Positions 27,550 to 36,261 of a stretch of DNA of 64,000 nt are shown here, one piece after another. A program made the translations under genes and the position numbers. Each line of letters begins with the position of its first letter. Positions within the stretch are counted from its first letter, which is position 1. Below the pieces are notes generated by a model. The model had not been told where the DNA came from. It worked only from the letters and a program-made list of their open reading frames with translations, and did no database searches. The stretch covers positions 1,674,001-1,738,000 of the forward strand of contig NZ_CP100762.1 of the NCBI RefSeq assembly GCF_024296665.1, in the 5' to 3' direction. The DNA comes from Salinilacihabitans rarus (lineage in GTDB: Archaea > Halobacteriota > Halobacteria > Halobacteriales > Natrialbaceae).

Positions 27550-28992
27550 TCACTCCCGCTCGCGTTCGGCCGGCCGGACGTTCCGATTCGACCGGAACAG
27601 GTTGGCCGGGTCGTACGCCGCCTTCAGTTCGGCGAGGCGGTCGAAGTTGGCGCCGTAGGTCGCCCGGAGGCGCTCCTCGTCGGCGTCGGCGGACTGGAAG
27701 TTGACGTAGTTCCCGCCCGTCGAGAACGGCCGGAGCCGCGCCCACGCGTCGCGGATCCACTCTTCGAACGCCGCCGCGCGGGGTTCCTCCGGCTCCCACT
27801 TGCCGGCCGCGCCGTAGACGAAGCGCGCGTCGCGGTTGCCGACGGCCCCGTCGTCCGGCGCGCGCTCGTTGAGCGCCCCGCCGACGTGTGCGACGACGAG
27901 TTGCGCCTCCGGGATCGGACACTCGCCGCCCAGATCCCGCACGGTCGACAGGAGCCCCTCGTCTAGCTCGGCGGCGAACTCCGTCTTCCAGTAGTAGTGG
28001 TGGCCCTTCGGCTGGGTCCCGTCGAGGTACGACTGGAGCGTCGTGTACGGGTGCGCCCGCAGTCGGTCCACGAGGGGGTCGCCCAGCGCGCGGATCGGGG
28101 CCAGCGCCTCGTCGGCGTCCTCGCGGGCGCCGCTGTAGCAGACGGTCATGGCGCAGATCAGTTCGCCGTGCCACGCCTCGGGGACGAACGGCGCCGGCGG
28201 GGCCCGGCGCACGATGAGGAACGCCGTCAGCGTCCGGGGTGCGTCGGCGGTGAGGGCGCGGTAGGCCGCGAGGACCTCGTCGGCCCGCTCGAACGGCCAG
28301 GCGACGAGCCCGCCGTAGACCGTCGGGCCGACGTCGTGGAGCCGGAACGTGAACGACGTGACGACGCCGAAGTTGGCGCCGGCGCCGCGGACGGCCCAGA
28401 AGAGGTCCGGGTTCGCCGCGCGGCTGGCCCGGCGGACCCGCCCGTCGGCGGTGACGATCTCGACCGCGAGCAGGTTGTCGACCGTCCAGCCGAACCGGCG
28501 GGTCAGGTAGCCGAAGCCGCCGCCGAGAGTCAGGCCGGCCAGCCCCGTCTCGGAGACGAACCCCAGCGGCGTGGCGAGGCCGTGCAGTTGCGTCTCGCGG
28601 TCGACGTCGCCGAGCAGGCAGCCGGCCTGGGCCGTCGCGGTCCGCGCGGCGGGGTCGACGACGACCCCGCGGAGGGCGGACAGGTCGACGGTCAGGCCGC
28701 CGTCGACCAGCGCCGTCCCCGCGATGTTGTGGCCGCCGCCGCGCACCGAGAGCGCGAGGTCGTGCTCGCGGGCGAAGTCGACCGCGGCGACGACGTCGGC
28801 CGTGCCCGTCGGGCGCACGACGAGCGCCGGCGTCTTCTCGATCATGCCGTTCCAGAGCCGGGTCGCGTCCGCAAAGCCCGCGTCCGCCGGCACCAGCACC
28901 GGCCCGCGGGTCCGCCGGCGCAGCGCGTCGACCGCCCCCTCGGGGAGCGTGGTCGTCGCCCCCTCGCGGGTGGCGACGGTCAACTGCGTCAC
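27550..28992 (-). CDS. FAD-linked oxidase, berberine-bridge (BBE) type
   Basis: 480 residues. PCMH-type FAD domain with the covalent-flavin histidine in SVRGGGHNIAGTA (~83-95), the LGGGFGYLTRRFGWTVDN segment (~153-170) and the BBE C-terminal domain ending with STGGNYVNF and AAYDPANLFRSNRNV. The cysteine used for bicovalent FAD in many BBE enzymes is absent from the GWTVDN position, so attachment is probably through the histidine alone. It oxidises an alcohol, sugar or amine with O2; substrate unknown. Ends nine bases from the convergent VOC gene. Confidence 0.88.
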   Translation of the reverse strand: MTQLTVATREGATTTLPEGAVDALRRRTRGPVLVPADAGFADATRLWNGMIEKTPALVVRPTGTADVVAAVDFAREHDLALSVRGGGHNIAGTALVDGGLTVDLSALRGVVVDPAARTATAQAGCLLGDVDRETQLHGLATPLGFVSETGLAGLTLGGGFGYLTRRFGWTVDNLLAVEIVTADGRVRRASRAANPDLFWAVRGAGANFGVVTSFTFRLHDVGPTVYGGLVAWPFERADEVLAAYRALTADAPRTLTAFLIVRRAPPAPFVPEAWHGELICAMTVCYSGAREDADEALAPIRALGDPLVDRLRAHPYTTLQSYLDGTQPKGHHYYWKTEFAAELDEGLLSTVRDLGGECPIPEAQLVVAHVGGALNERAPDDGAVGNRDARFVYGAAGKWEPEEPRAAAFEEWIRDAWARLRPFSTGGNYVNFQSADADEERLRATYGANFDRLAELKAAYDPANLFRSNRNVRPAERERE

Positions 28993-29307
28993 GGCGCCCC
29001 CCGCCCGGTGTGCGCCCGCGTCAACGCTCGCGGGCCGGCCGTCCGGTCGCGCGCCTCGCGTCCGTCCGTCTCGCGGTCGTCCCGTGTCGTGCGTGTCATC
29101 GTCTTCCTCCGGCGCGCACGCACGACGGGTCCCACCCCCGGTCCGGCCGCGGCGCGCGCGAGCGTCCGTACGGGCGCCACCGGGAGGTAGCTATCCGCTG
29201 CCGGCACGGCAGGGGCTGCCGTCCGTGCAGCCGGTGCCCGGTCGGTGCGGCCGCCGGCCCGCCGGCGGAGCCGTCGACTTTTGTCGGTCGCCCGCCTCTC
29301 CTCGCGC
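28993..29307. other. Intergenic, no gene seen
   Basis: 315 bases between the divergent BBE oxidase and AlaX genes. Extremely GC-rich with short reading frames only. It should contain both promoters, but I see no convincing TATA element for either. Confidence 0.5.
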
Positions 29308-30036
29308 GTGACCGATCCCCTGTACCTCGACGACCCGACGCGACTCGACTGCGAGGCGACCGTCGAGCGCGTCGTCGACGACCGCGTCGTGCTCGACCGC
29401 ACGTGCTTTTACCCCGAGGGCGGCGGCCAGCCGGCCGACACGGGCGTGCTCCGCGCCGGCGACGAGACGTGGCGCGTCGTCGACGTCCAGAAGCGCGATA
29501 CGATCTACCACCACCTCGCGGGCGACGGCGCGCCGCCGACGGCCGGGACGACCGTCGCGGGCGCCGTCGACGCCGACCGCCGGCGGGCCCACAGCCGCTA
29601 CCACACGGCCCAGCACCTGCTCTCGGCGCTCCTGCTCGCGGAGTACGACGCCGCCACGACCGGCAATCAGCTGTACGCCGACCGCGCGCGGCTGGACTGT
29701 CGGTACGAGCGCTTTACCGACGACGACCTCGCGGCCATCGAGACCCGGCTGAACGAACTGGTCGACGCCGACCTCCCCGTGCGGTGGTACACCCTCGACC
29801 GCGCGGTCGCCGAAAACCGGCTCGACCCCGAGCGGACGCGCCTCGACCTCCTGCCGGACTCGATCACCGAGGTGCGCATCGTCGAGATCGGCGACGCCGA
29901 CGACCCGTTCGACCGGACCGCCTGCGCGGGCACGCACGTCGAGCGCACGGCCGAGATCGGCCGCGTCGCGGTGACCGGCCGCGAGACCCGCGGCCCCGAG
30001 GAGGAGCGGGTGCGGTTCCGGCTCGCGGACGCCTGA
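29308..30036 (+). CDS. alaX: Alanyl-tRNA editing protein AlaX
   Basis: 242 residues from GTG 29308. AlaX is a free-standing version of the alanyl-tRNA synthetase editing domain and hydrolyses Ser- or Gly-tRNA(Ala). Zinc ligands HTAQH (His99, His103) and CAGTH (Cys206, His210) are complete, and the opening FYPEGGGQPADTG (34-46) is the N-terminal signature of the long-form (AlaX-M) class. The GTG start puts the conserved YLDDPTRLDCEATV at the N terminus; a longer ATG reading from 29245 adds an arginine-rich leader unlike the family. Confidence 0.93.
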   Translation: MTDPLYLDDPTRLDCEATVERVVDDRVVLDRTCFYPEGGGQPADTGVLRAGDETWRVVDVQKRDTIYHHLAGDGAPPTAGTTVAGAVDADRRRAHSRYHTAQHLLSALLLAEYDAATTGNQLYADRARLDCRYERFTDDDLAAIETRLNELVDADLPVRWYTLDRAVAENRLDPERTRLDLLPDSITEVRIVEIGDADDPFDRTACAGTHVERTAEIGRVAVTGRETRGPEEERVRFRLADA

Positions 30037-30345
30037 GCGTCGCCGGTCGCGGGCGCGTTCGGGACCGGCTGGCCGCCTTCGTAGCCGCCTGCCCGCACCG
30101 TTCCCCTCGCTCGAACCGCCCGCAGTCGGTGCGTGCGGGCTCCGACTCGCGCTCGCCGCGCTCGGGAGTCTCGTACAGTTCGCCCGCGTCCGCGGCAGCG
30201 CCGCGGACGCGGGCGGGTCGTGACACGGGGGAGAGGGAGGGCCCGAGAGCGGGTGATCGGTCGGTACGGGCGACGAACTGAACGGTTTCGTCGCCTCCGA
30301 AGTCGGTCGCGAAACACTCTCCGTGGCCCGCCTCGTCACACCGGT
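30037..30345. other. Intergenic with a strong hairpin, no gene seen
   Basis: 309 bases after alaX. Besides the 16-bp inverted repeat described separately, the region is GC-rich without a credible ORF; CGAACTGAACGG near 30275 does not form a clear TATA box. Confidence 0.5.
30181..30215. repeat. Perfect 16-bp inverted repeat, 3-base loop
   Basis: CGCCCGCGTCCGCGGC at 30181-30196 and its exact complement at 30200-30215 enclose AGC. The hairpin is very stable but has no following T-tract, lies about 145 bases after the alaX stop and 130 before the next gene. It could be an intrinsic RNA structure, a transcription roadblock or a repeat unit. Confidence 0.75.
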
Positions 30346-30567
30346 ATGGCCACGACCATCACGACGCCCGATGCGGACGAGACGTGTGCGTACTGTGGCT
30401 CCCGTATCTTCGACCACGACCCGATCTGTGTGCGTGATTGCACCGCCGATTGCGGCTCGCCGGCGTACTTCTGTAACTACGCCTGTCTCTCGGCGTCCGT
30501 CGACGAGAACGACCTGACGGCAGGAAACGCGTGTGAGTGGTCGCCCGGTGACGGCGATCGGTGCTAG
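30346..30567 (+). CDS. Small cysteine-rich zinc-binding protein (DUF7576-like)
   Basis: 73 residues with eight cysteines: CAYC, then C-DC-DC spacing and C-YAC (ETCAYCGSRIF, PICVRDC, TADCGS, YFCNYACL). The arrangement looks like a treble-clef/zinc-ribbon protein of the type common in Halobacteria. Function unknown; possibly a regulator or an adaptor. ATG 30346 is the only start giving the family-like MATTITTPDADETC opening. Confidence 0.7.
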   Translation: MATTITTPDADETCAYCGSRIFDHDPICVRDCTADCGSPAYFCNYACLSASVDENDLTAGNACEWSPGDGDRC

Positions 30568-30727
30568 TCGAGGTGTGTCGGTACGGTTGCAGGCCGTCCG
30601 TTTCACCTCGTCGCTCTTTTACCGCATTCGTCGGCCGACTTCCGTCCGCACTGCAGGCGCGGGCCGCTCGTCGAGCGTCCCACACGCGCGACTGCTGTCG
30701 TCGGTGATCTCCACCCACGGGGAGCCG

Positions 30728-30907
30728 TCACCGGGCGAGATGCGACCAGTTCTCTTCGGGGACCAGTTCCGTTCCACCGCAGCAGCCACACTCGTCCGGC
30801 GGCTCGTACTGGTGCTCGCCGTCGGCCGACGACGCGACCGTACCGGCGTGCATCGTCTGACACGCCGTGCACACGTACTTTTCCGGGCGTTCTGGGGCGT
30901 GAGCCAT
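30728..30907 (-). CDS. Small zinc-ribbon protein
   Basis: 59 residues from ATG 30907 (MAHAPERPEKYVCTACQTMH). CTAC and CGCCGG give a paired-cysteine zinc ribbon; the last part ELVPEENW is acidic. A longer frame from 30961 adds a leader with no support, and GGGCTATATACC on the reverse strand (about 30930-30941) gives a TATA element about 28 bases before 30907, confirming that start and a leaderless mRNA. Function unknown. Confidence 0.72.
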   Translation of the reverse strand: MAHAPERPEKYVCTACQTMHAGTVASSADGEHQYEPPDECGCCGGTELVPEENWSHLAR

Positions 30908-31109
30908 GTTCCCACTTACCCGCGCCAGCGGTATATAGCCCGGGCGTGCCGCCGGGGCCACGCGCTCCGCGACGACTGGCCGTCCCGACGGCGGTTTCAG
31001 GCGGGCTGTCGCGGGTCCGTTCCCTCCCGCCGCACGCGGTCGGCCACCGTTCGGCGAGTCGGCTCGCGGACCTGCCAGACGTTATTCCGGTCGGGCGCGT
31101 ACACCCGAC

Positions 31110-31826
31110 ATGAGTGACCCGACCGACGAACCCGATTCGAAAGATGCGGAAGTTGCAGCCGCGGCCGGCGATGATCCGGACGCGTTCCTCGCGCTCGTCC
31201 CGCACTTCTATCGGGGCAGCGTGAGTCAGGCGACCAGCGCACAGGATCGACTCGACCGGACGACCGACTGGGCGATCACCCTGATCGCCGCGTTGCTCTC
31301 GATCGTGTTCGCAAGCGAGGGGACGCCGGCGTATCTCCTGTTGATCGGGCTGTTGCTGCTGAGTATGTTCCTCTTCTTCGAGGTCCGTCGCTACCGGTTC
31401 TACGACGTCTGGCGTTCGCAAGTCCGGTTCGTTCAGGAGAACGTCTTCGCGAACGCGTTCGATCCCGCGGACGCCGAACTCCACCCCCACTGGCGCGAAG
31501 CGATCGGCGACGACCTCCGCCAACCGACGTTCAAGGTCACGTTCCTCGAAGCCCTGTCCCGTCGGCTCCGTCGGGTGTACGCGCTGCTCTTCGTCGTCGT
31601 CGGGCTCGCCTGGGTCTCCAAGATCACCCTCTTTACCCCCGAGGCACGGTGGACCGAGGCGGCGGAGCTCCCGGGCGTCCCCGGGTCGGTCGTCGCGACG
31701 GCGCTGGCCCTGTTCTACGTCACGGTCGTGGTGGTCGCGTTCTGGCCGGGCAGACGCGAGGCGAAAGGCGAAATCCACGGCGTCGAGCCCGGCCGGTGGA
31801 AGGAGACGGACGACGAGCGACGATAA
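31110..31826 (+). CDS. DUF2270 family membrane protein
   Basis: 238 residues. After an acidic start the conserved FYRGSVSQATSAQDRLDRTTDWAITLIAALLS segment leads into TM1-2 (~55-95; YLLLIGLLLLSMFLFFEVRRYRFYDVWRSQVR), a helical middle and TM3-4 (~150-172 and 190-212). DUF2270 proteins are widespread in Halobacteria and some bacteria; function unknown. Monocistronic. Confidence 0.9.
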   Translation: MSDPTDEPDSKDAEVAAAAGDDPDAFLALVPHFYRGSVSQATSAQDRLDRTTDWAITLIAALLSIVFASEGTPAYLLLIGLLLLSMFLFFEVRRYRFYDVWRSQVRFVQENVFANAFDPADAELHPHWREAIGDDLRQPTFKVTFLEALSRRLRRVYALLFVVVGLAWVSKITLFTPEARWTEAAELPGVPGSVVATALALFYVTVVVVAFWPGRREAKGEIHGVEPGRWKETDDERR

Positions 31827-31991
31827 CCCGGTCCGCTCGCGAGCGCCACGGAGCGTGGCGGGTCGGCGCCTGTCACGCCTGCTCGGACCTGCGGCGTTCG
31901 CCGACACGGAGTCACTCGACCGTACAACCGAACGGACCGTCACGGAGGGCCGTACAACAACATCAACCGTCTCCTCCGCGTACGCATCACC

Positions 31992-32603
31992 ATGCCCGAA
32001 CACGATGCCATGCAGAGACACACGTTTCAAACGATCGACGGCGTCGAGGCGCGTATCACTCTCGACCCCGGCGAACTCTTTCTTGATCTGCCGGTACAGA
32101 CGCCGCGTTACATTCGCGTTCAGGAGGGCGATCGGATACAGGAGGGGGACGTGCGCACGCAGACGAGAGAGACGATGGACTCGCAAACGCTCTCGGAGTG
32201 GACGATCGACGACATTTCGGTCGACGCCGTCACGGGAACCCACGTCGAGACCGGAGAGTCCCGGGAGTGGGATCGGGAGTGGTTGATCCAGCACCTCGGG
32301 ACCGGCGGCTTCAGCGTCGAACTGACCGACTTCAACCGGGTGAGCGTGAGCGAAACGACCGGACTGCGGCCGGCTCAGAGCGACGCCCAGTCCGGGACGG
32401 TCGCCCCTCACGTGATCGTGACCGCGTACGGGAACGACGGCCAACGGTTCACACAGTTGTACTCCGCCACCGAGGCCGACGATTGGGACTCGCTCCGGCT
32501 CGTAGATCAGGATCGCCACGTCCGGGAGTTCAGCGAGGAGCTCCGGGAGAGGTTCGATGCAGCCGTCGCGCGGGCAATCGAGTTAGAACAGCGGTATCAC
32601 TGA
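31992..32603 (+). CDS. Haloarchaeal hypothetical protein
   Basis: 203 residues, acidic and soluble, beta-rich. The C-terminal 60 residues (LYSATEADDWDSLRLVDQDRHVREFSEELRERF) end in an amphipathic helix. No recognised domain. M1 (31992) or M7 (32010) could be the start. Its codon use is slightly less GC-biased than the flanking genes. It lies 166 bases after the DUF2270 gene and may be independent. Confidence 0.55.
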   Translation: MPEHDAMQRHTFQTIDGVEARITLDPGELFLDLPVQTPRYIRVQEGDRIQEGDVRTQTRETMDSQTLSEWTIDDISVDAVTGTHVETGESREWDREWLIQHLGTGGFSVELTDFNRVSVSETTGLRPAQSDAQSGTVAPHVIVTAYGNDGQRFTQLYSATEADDWDSLRLVDQDRHVREFSEELRERFDAAVARAIELEQRYH

Positions 32604-32912
32604 CCGGTGCTCGATTCGGGGGCCGACCGTCGTGTCCCCCGTTCGGCGAGTCGCCTCGGTGTGGACGGTGCCGGACGGGCGACGACCCTGCTTTCGTATC
32701 GACCAGCCGGAACCGTTCTGTGCTGCCCCCGGCGGCAATCTCGACGAGGACGGGACGCGAGTACGTGTACCCTGGTCCGTCCGGCCTCTTTCGGTGTCAG
32801 TGCCTCTATCTTTCTGCACGAAGGGAATCCCGCCGTTTACGGCGAGGAGGATGTCACTCGCAGACGTAAGCTACCCCGGACAGCTATTGAGGTGGCCGGT
32901 GGAGTGGCCGGC
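32604..32912. other. Intergenic, no gene seen
   Basis: 309 bases before the Lrp-family regulator. No frame shows coding bias throughout. The end contains a direct repeat GTGGCCGG (32891-32898 and 32903-32910 approximately) immediately before the regulator's ATG, which might be an operator or chance. Confidence 0.4.
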
Positions 32913-33407
32913 ATGGTCGATCTGGACAACGTGGACCGGGGTATCCTGCACGAACTCCAGCTCGATGCACGGAACCGCACGGCCCAACAGATCGCCGACA
33001 AGGTCGACGTCTCTGCGAGTACGGTTCGCAACCGGATCGCGCAACTCGAATCCGCCGGGGTCATCGAAGGCTATCATCCGAAAATCGACTACGAGACGGC
33101 TAACCTGCCGCTCCAGCTCTTGTTCGTCTGTACGGCACCGCCGACGGAACGAGCAGCGATGGTCGAGCAGATACTCGACGTTCGCGGGGTCGTCGATGTT
33201 CGAGAGACGCTGACCGGACGCCAAAACCTGTACGTGGAAGCCGTCGGAACCGGAACGGCCGACACCGGTCGTATCACCGACGCCCTCCACGAGATCGGCC
33301 TCTCGATCGAGAGTTCGGAGATCCTGCGCCAGCGCCGGGTGCAACCGTTCGACCACTTCTTCTACACCGACCCGTACGACGGTGAACAGGGTGCCCGAGA
33401 GGAGTAG
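32913..33407 (+). CDS. Lrp/AsnC family transcriptional regulator
   Basis: 164 residues. N-terminal wHTH (LDNVDRGILHELQLDARNRTAQQIADKVDVSASTVRNRI in pieces, residues 3-45) then an RAM-like effector part (~60-150). The recognition helix is SASTVRNRIAQLE. The C-terminal extension HFFYTDPYDGEQGAREE is haloarchaeal. It differs from the two-domain siroheme decarboxylase by having one wHTH and an effector domain. Likely regulates neighbours or amino acid metabolism; not determinable. Confidence 0.85.
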   Translation: MVDLDNVDRGILHELQLDARNRTAQQIADKVDVSASTVRNRIAQLESAGVIEGYHPKIDYETANLPLQLLFVCTAPPTERAAMVEQILDVRGVVDVRETLTGRQNLYVEAVGTGTADTGRITDALHEIGLSIESSEILRQRRVQPFDHFFYTDPYDGEQGAREE

Positions 33408-33584
33408 GCGCACGCACACGGTTTCTGACTCGTTGTAAGATTCGCAATCCCGAGGGGGAAAAATACGGGAAGTCACACGCGCTCGTGTGGCAACCGCGAT
33501 CGGTCGCCCCCAAACTGCGTTTTTCACAACGAGAAAATTATATGATGAACAACACTTATCCGAGCGGGGGCCCACGGTATTCGT

Positions 33585-33950
33585 ATGGCTACCTCTCCCC
33601 ACGAGATCGAAACACTGGCAACGGAGCGAGCGAACAACACCACGATCTTCACGACGCTCGCCGAGCCGCGACGTCGATTCAGCCTTCGATATCTTCGGGC
33701 CGCCGACACGCCGATCAAAGTGGGCGATCTGGCAGCGGAAATTGCGGCGTGGGAAAGCCGCCGGACGGCGGCCGGCCGACCGGATGGCGACGTCGACCGG
33801 ATCGAAGTCGCTCTCGTACACAATCACCTGCCGTCGATGGACGACGTGGGGTTTATCGAATACGATAGCAGCCGGGGGACGGTGGCCTTAACCGACCACG
33901 ATGACCGAATCCAGTCCCATCTCAGGATCTGCGGTGGGAACCGGCCGTAG
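33585..33950 (+). CDS. DUF7344 winged-helix protein 1
   Basis: 121 residues. The pattern TIFTTLAEPRRRFSLRYLR...KVGDLAAEIAAWE...RIEVALVHNHLPSMDDVGFIEYD is the DUF7344 winged-helix module, a small transcription-regulator family expanded in Halobacteria. A second member follows at 35232. GAAAATTATATG (33533-33544) is a TATA element about 45 bases before the ATG. Confidence 0.82.
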   Translation: MATSPHEIETLATERANNTTIFTTLAEPRRRFSLRYLRAADTPIKVGDLAAEIAAWESRRTAAGRPDGDVDRIEVALVHNHLPSMDDVGFIEYDSSRGTVALTDHDDRIQSHLRICGGNRP

Positions 33951-34504
33951 GACGGCCGCGCCCGCACCGAGCGCCAGGGACCTGCCGAAGCCGCCTTCAA
34001 AACGGACTGCCACGCCGTTACCCGGGTCGTGGTGAAACCCTGAATCGCTGAGAGATACCGGAAGGCGTTCCGAACGCGGGGCGAACGTCACACGAACTCG
34101 GGTTCGAGTTGCGACGGTGGTGATCGCTCGGTCCAGCCGACGGGAGTCCCAAAGCGGCTATCGTCCGCACGATCACCGTCGTCGAGGACGTCGATCCGAT
34201 GGACTCCCCGGAAGCGCTCGGGACCACGCTCTTCGACCACGTCGATCCGGAGGCGCTCGACCGGCCCGTTGGCCGCGAACGGTGACGCAGGCGACACACC
34301 GTCGGTCGACGGCGCACGACGGCCATCGGTACGCGTGGAGATGCGGGACGTGGCCACCTCGTCGTCGAAGAGACCGGCCGAGGTCGACGGTCGCCGTCGG
34401 CAGTACGGTCACGGGCTGGAGAAACGGGACGGTCGGGTTAGTTCGCACCTCGTTTGCGCTGCCCCGTGGTGGGTATTTACGCCCGGAACGCCACAGTTCG
34501 GCCG
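33951..34504. other. Intergenic with a HalOD1 remnant
   Basis: 554 bases between the two regulator genes. The middle holds the decayed HalOD1-like fragment listed separately. The last 30 bases carry GGGTATTTACGCCC (34471-34484), a TATA element about 27 bases before the HTH_10 start at 34505, predicting a leaderless mRNA. Confidence 0.5.
34121..34285 (+). pseudogene. Remnant of a HalOD1 domain gene
   Basis: The forward frame from 34121 reads ...IVRTITVVEDVDPMDSPEALG and TTLFDHVDPEALDRPVGRER, then a TGA at 34283-34285. The LF-HVDPEALDRLV core is the signature of the Halobacterial output domain HalOD1, a ~75-residue domain found at the end of sensory proteins. The expected C-terminal beta strands appear only as scraps in other frames (SVDGARRPSVRVEMRD near 34300), so the gene is frameshifted and truncated. 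A reverse frame across it is also open but has no recognisable features. Confidence 0.5.
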
Positions 34505-35164
34505 ATGGCTACCGAGGCAACCTTTACGGTACCGTCCGACAAGTTCCCGCTGGGGACCATCTTCGAACGCCTGCCGGGCGTGACGGTCGAACTGGAGCGA
34601 ATCGTCCCCGCACGAGACGTGGTGATTCCCTACTTCTGGGTTCGAGGGACTGCCGTCGACGACGTCGAACGGGCGTTCACCGAACACCCGGGCGTGAAAC
34701 AGATCGAATTCATCGACGCCGTCGAAGACGAGTCCCTGCTGCGCGTCGAGTGGGCGGTCGATTACGACGACGTGCTGACCGCGTTGACGGAGACGAAGGT
34801 CGCGCTCATCGAAGCCGTCGGAACGAACACGCAGTGGACGTTCGAGATCCGCGGGGACGCTCGAAGCGACATCGTCGCCTTTCAGTCTCGCTGTCGAGAG
34901 CTGGACATCCCGACCACGCTGACCGAGTTGCACGCGCTCACGCCGGTCGAGACGGCATCCGAGGCGGCGCTAACCGAGAAGCAACAAGAGGCGCTGGTGC
35001 TCGCCTACGACCGCGGCTACTTCGAATCCCCGCGCGAGGTGACGATGGAAGACATCGGTGACGACCTCGGAATCTCGGAGCAAGCCGTCGCCTCTCGTCT
35101 CCGGCGGGGCATCAAACGGGTCCTCGGGAGTACGCTGACCGGCGTCGCGGCTTCCTCCCGATAG
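34505..35164 (+). CDS. Bacterio-opsin activator-type HTH regulator
   Basis: 219 residues. The N-terminal ~155 residues are the bacterio-opsin activator domain (FTVPSDKFPLGTIFERLPGVTVELERIVP) and the C-terminal ~55 are HTH_10 (LTEKQQEALVLAYDRGYFESPREVTMEDIGDDLGIS, in pieces). Proteins of this architecture are single-domain Bat relatives without the PAS/GAF sensor parts. Target unknown; the flanking DUF7344 genes make this a cluster of small regulators. Confidence 0.88.
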   Translation: MATEATFTVPSDKFPLGTIFERLPGVTVELERIVPARDVVIPYFWVRGTAVDDVERAFTEHPGVKQIEFIDAVEDESLLRVEWAVDYDDVLTALTETKVALIEAVGTNTQWTFEIRGDARSDIVAFQSRCRELDIPTTLTELHALTPVETASEAALTEKQQEALVLAYDRGYFESPREVTMEDIGDDLGISEQAVASRLRRGIKRVLGSTLTGVAASSR

Positions 35165-35231
35165 CGGATTAAAAAGGTGTTGAATACTAAAAAGGCACGT
35201 GGAGCCGTGGTAGCCGCTTACGGTGGACGTG

Positions 35232-35591
35232 ATGAGCGGGGATTCCATCGAATTCGACACGGTGCTCGACCTCTGTCGAGACCAGCACCGTCGAATCGTG
35301 CTCGCGGTACTCGCGGAAGAACGCCGGACGTTGACGGTGAACGATCTCTCGAAGGTGATACTGAAGTACAATCATCAAACGCCGGTTACAGCGGCTTCCG
35401 AAGCGGTGCTCGCGGAGATTCGCCTCGCGTTGTCTCACGAGCACATCCCGAGGTTAGCGTCGGCAGGGGTCGTCGAATACGACCCGGAGCGCCAACACGT
35501 CGTCCCGACGGAACGGTTCGACCAGTTGCAACCGTCGCTCTTCGCGATCGTCGATGCCGATCCCGATCTCCAGCGCCCCGTCGAACTGTGA
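35232..35591 (+). CDS. DUF7344 winged-helix protein 2
   Basis: 119 residues from ATG 35232 (MSGDSIEFDTVLDLCRDQHRR); a GTG nine bases earlier is a less likely alternative. Pattern as in the 33585 gene: LDLCRDQHRRIVLAVLAEERRTLTVNDL...AEIRLALSHEHIPRLASAGVVEYD. The recognition-helix core HEHIPRLASAGVVEYDPER is conserved between the two copies although the remainder diverged. The coding-strand GC bias is weaker than that of housekeeping genes here. Starts 68 bases after the HTH_10 gene. Confidence 0.82.
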   Translation: MSGDSIEFDTVLDLCRDQHRRIVLAVLAEERRTLTVNDLSKVILKYNHQTPVTAASEAVLAEIRLALSHEHIPRLASAGVVEYDPERQHVVPTERFDQLQPSLFAIVDADPDLQRPVEL

Positions 35592-35873
35592 ACTCGTATC
35601 GGGCCTCCCCGGTTCGATGCGGACTCTCGATGGGTTCCTCAGCGACGTAGACGGCGGTCAGTTCGGGTGCGGGCGTCACCGGGGCCGTGATTCACCCCTC
35701 CGGTAGCCGACGGCAGCCGCGTGCTGGATACAGCGAGTGTCTCCAGCAGGCCAGTTTTTACCGGCGGACTTCCGTCGGAGTCGGTGTGTACTTCCGCCGA
35801 CCGGGAGTGGTCGGATCGTGGTACCGTCACCCTCGGAAGCCTTATCCGTGCCCCCGCCATCCCTTTAGAAGCA

Positions 35874-36068
35874 ATGGCAAACGGTAAGGTTGATTTCTTC
35901 AACGACACTGGCGGTTACGGTTTCATCTCGACTGAGGACGCGGACGAGGACGTTTTCTTCCACATGGAGGACGTTGGCGGTCCGGACCTCGAAGAAGGAC
36001 AGGATGTCGACTTCGACATCGAACAGGCCCCCAAAGGCCCCCGCGCGGCGAACGTCGTCCGCAACTAA
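35874..36068 (+). CDS. cspA: Cold-shock protein, CspA family
   Basis: 64 residues, one OB-fold. RNP1-like GGYGFISTE and RNP2-like DVFFHMED are both present (residues ~12-32), as in bacterial CspA; the usual lysines and aromatic residues of the RNA-binding face are retained. The acidic surface (EEGQDVDFDIE) is a haloarchaeal adaptation. It binds single-stranded RNA/DNA. The leader contains GCCTTATCC (35839-35847), a TATA element, giving a leader of about 10 bases or less. Confidence 0.95.
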   Translation: MANGKVDFFNDTGGYGFISTEDADEDVFFHMEDVGGPDLEEGQDVDFDIEQAPKGPRAANVVRN

Positions 36069-36261
36069 TCCCGAGTTTCAGCCGTCGCCTCACGGCGACG
36101 AGTGAGTGACTCCATTTTTCGAACGCGATACCCAATAGCTGGCGCTCTCGTGGGCCCGGAGCCTGTCGTCGTCACGCCCTCTCGTCGACTCCGGCGAGTT
36201 CTCACCGCCTGCAACGCGTCCGACATTCGATTTGCTATTGGTCATTCCCTGTGGTTCGACC

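Noticed and set aside
34088-34357. Reverse-strand 89-codon frame across the HalOD1 remnant
   Set aside because: It shows some coding bias but no recognisable motifs; the forward HalOD1 signature is more convincing.
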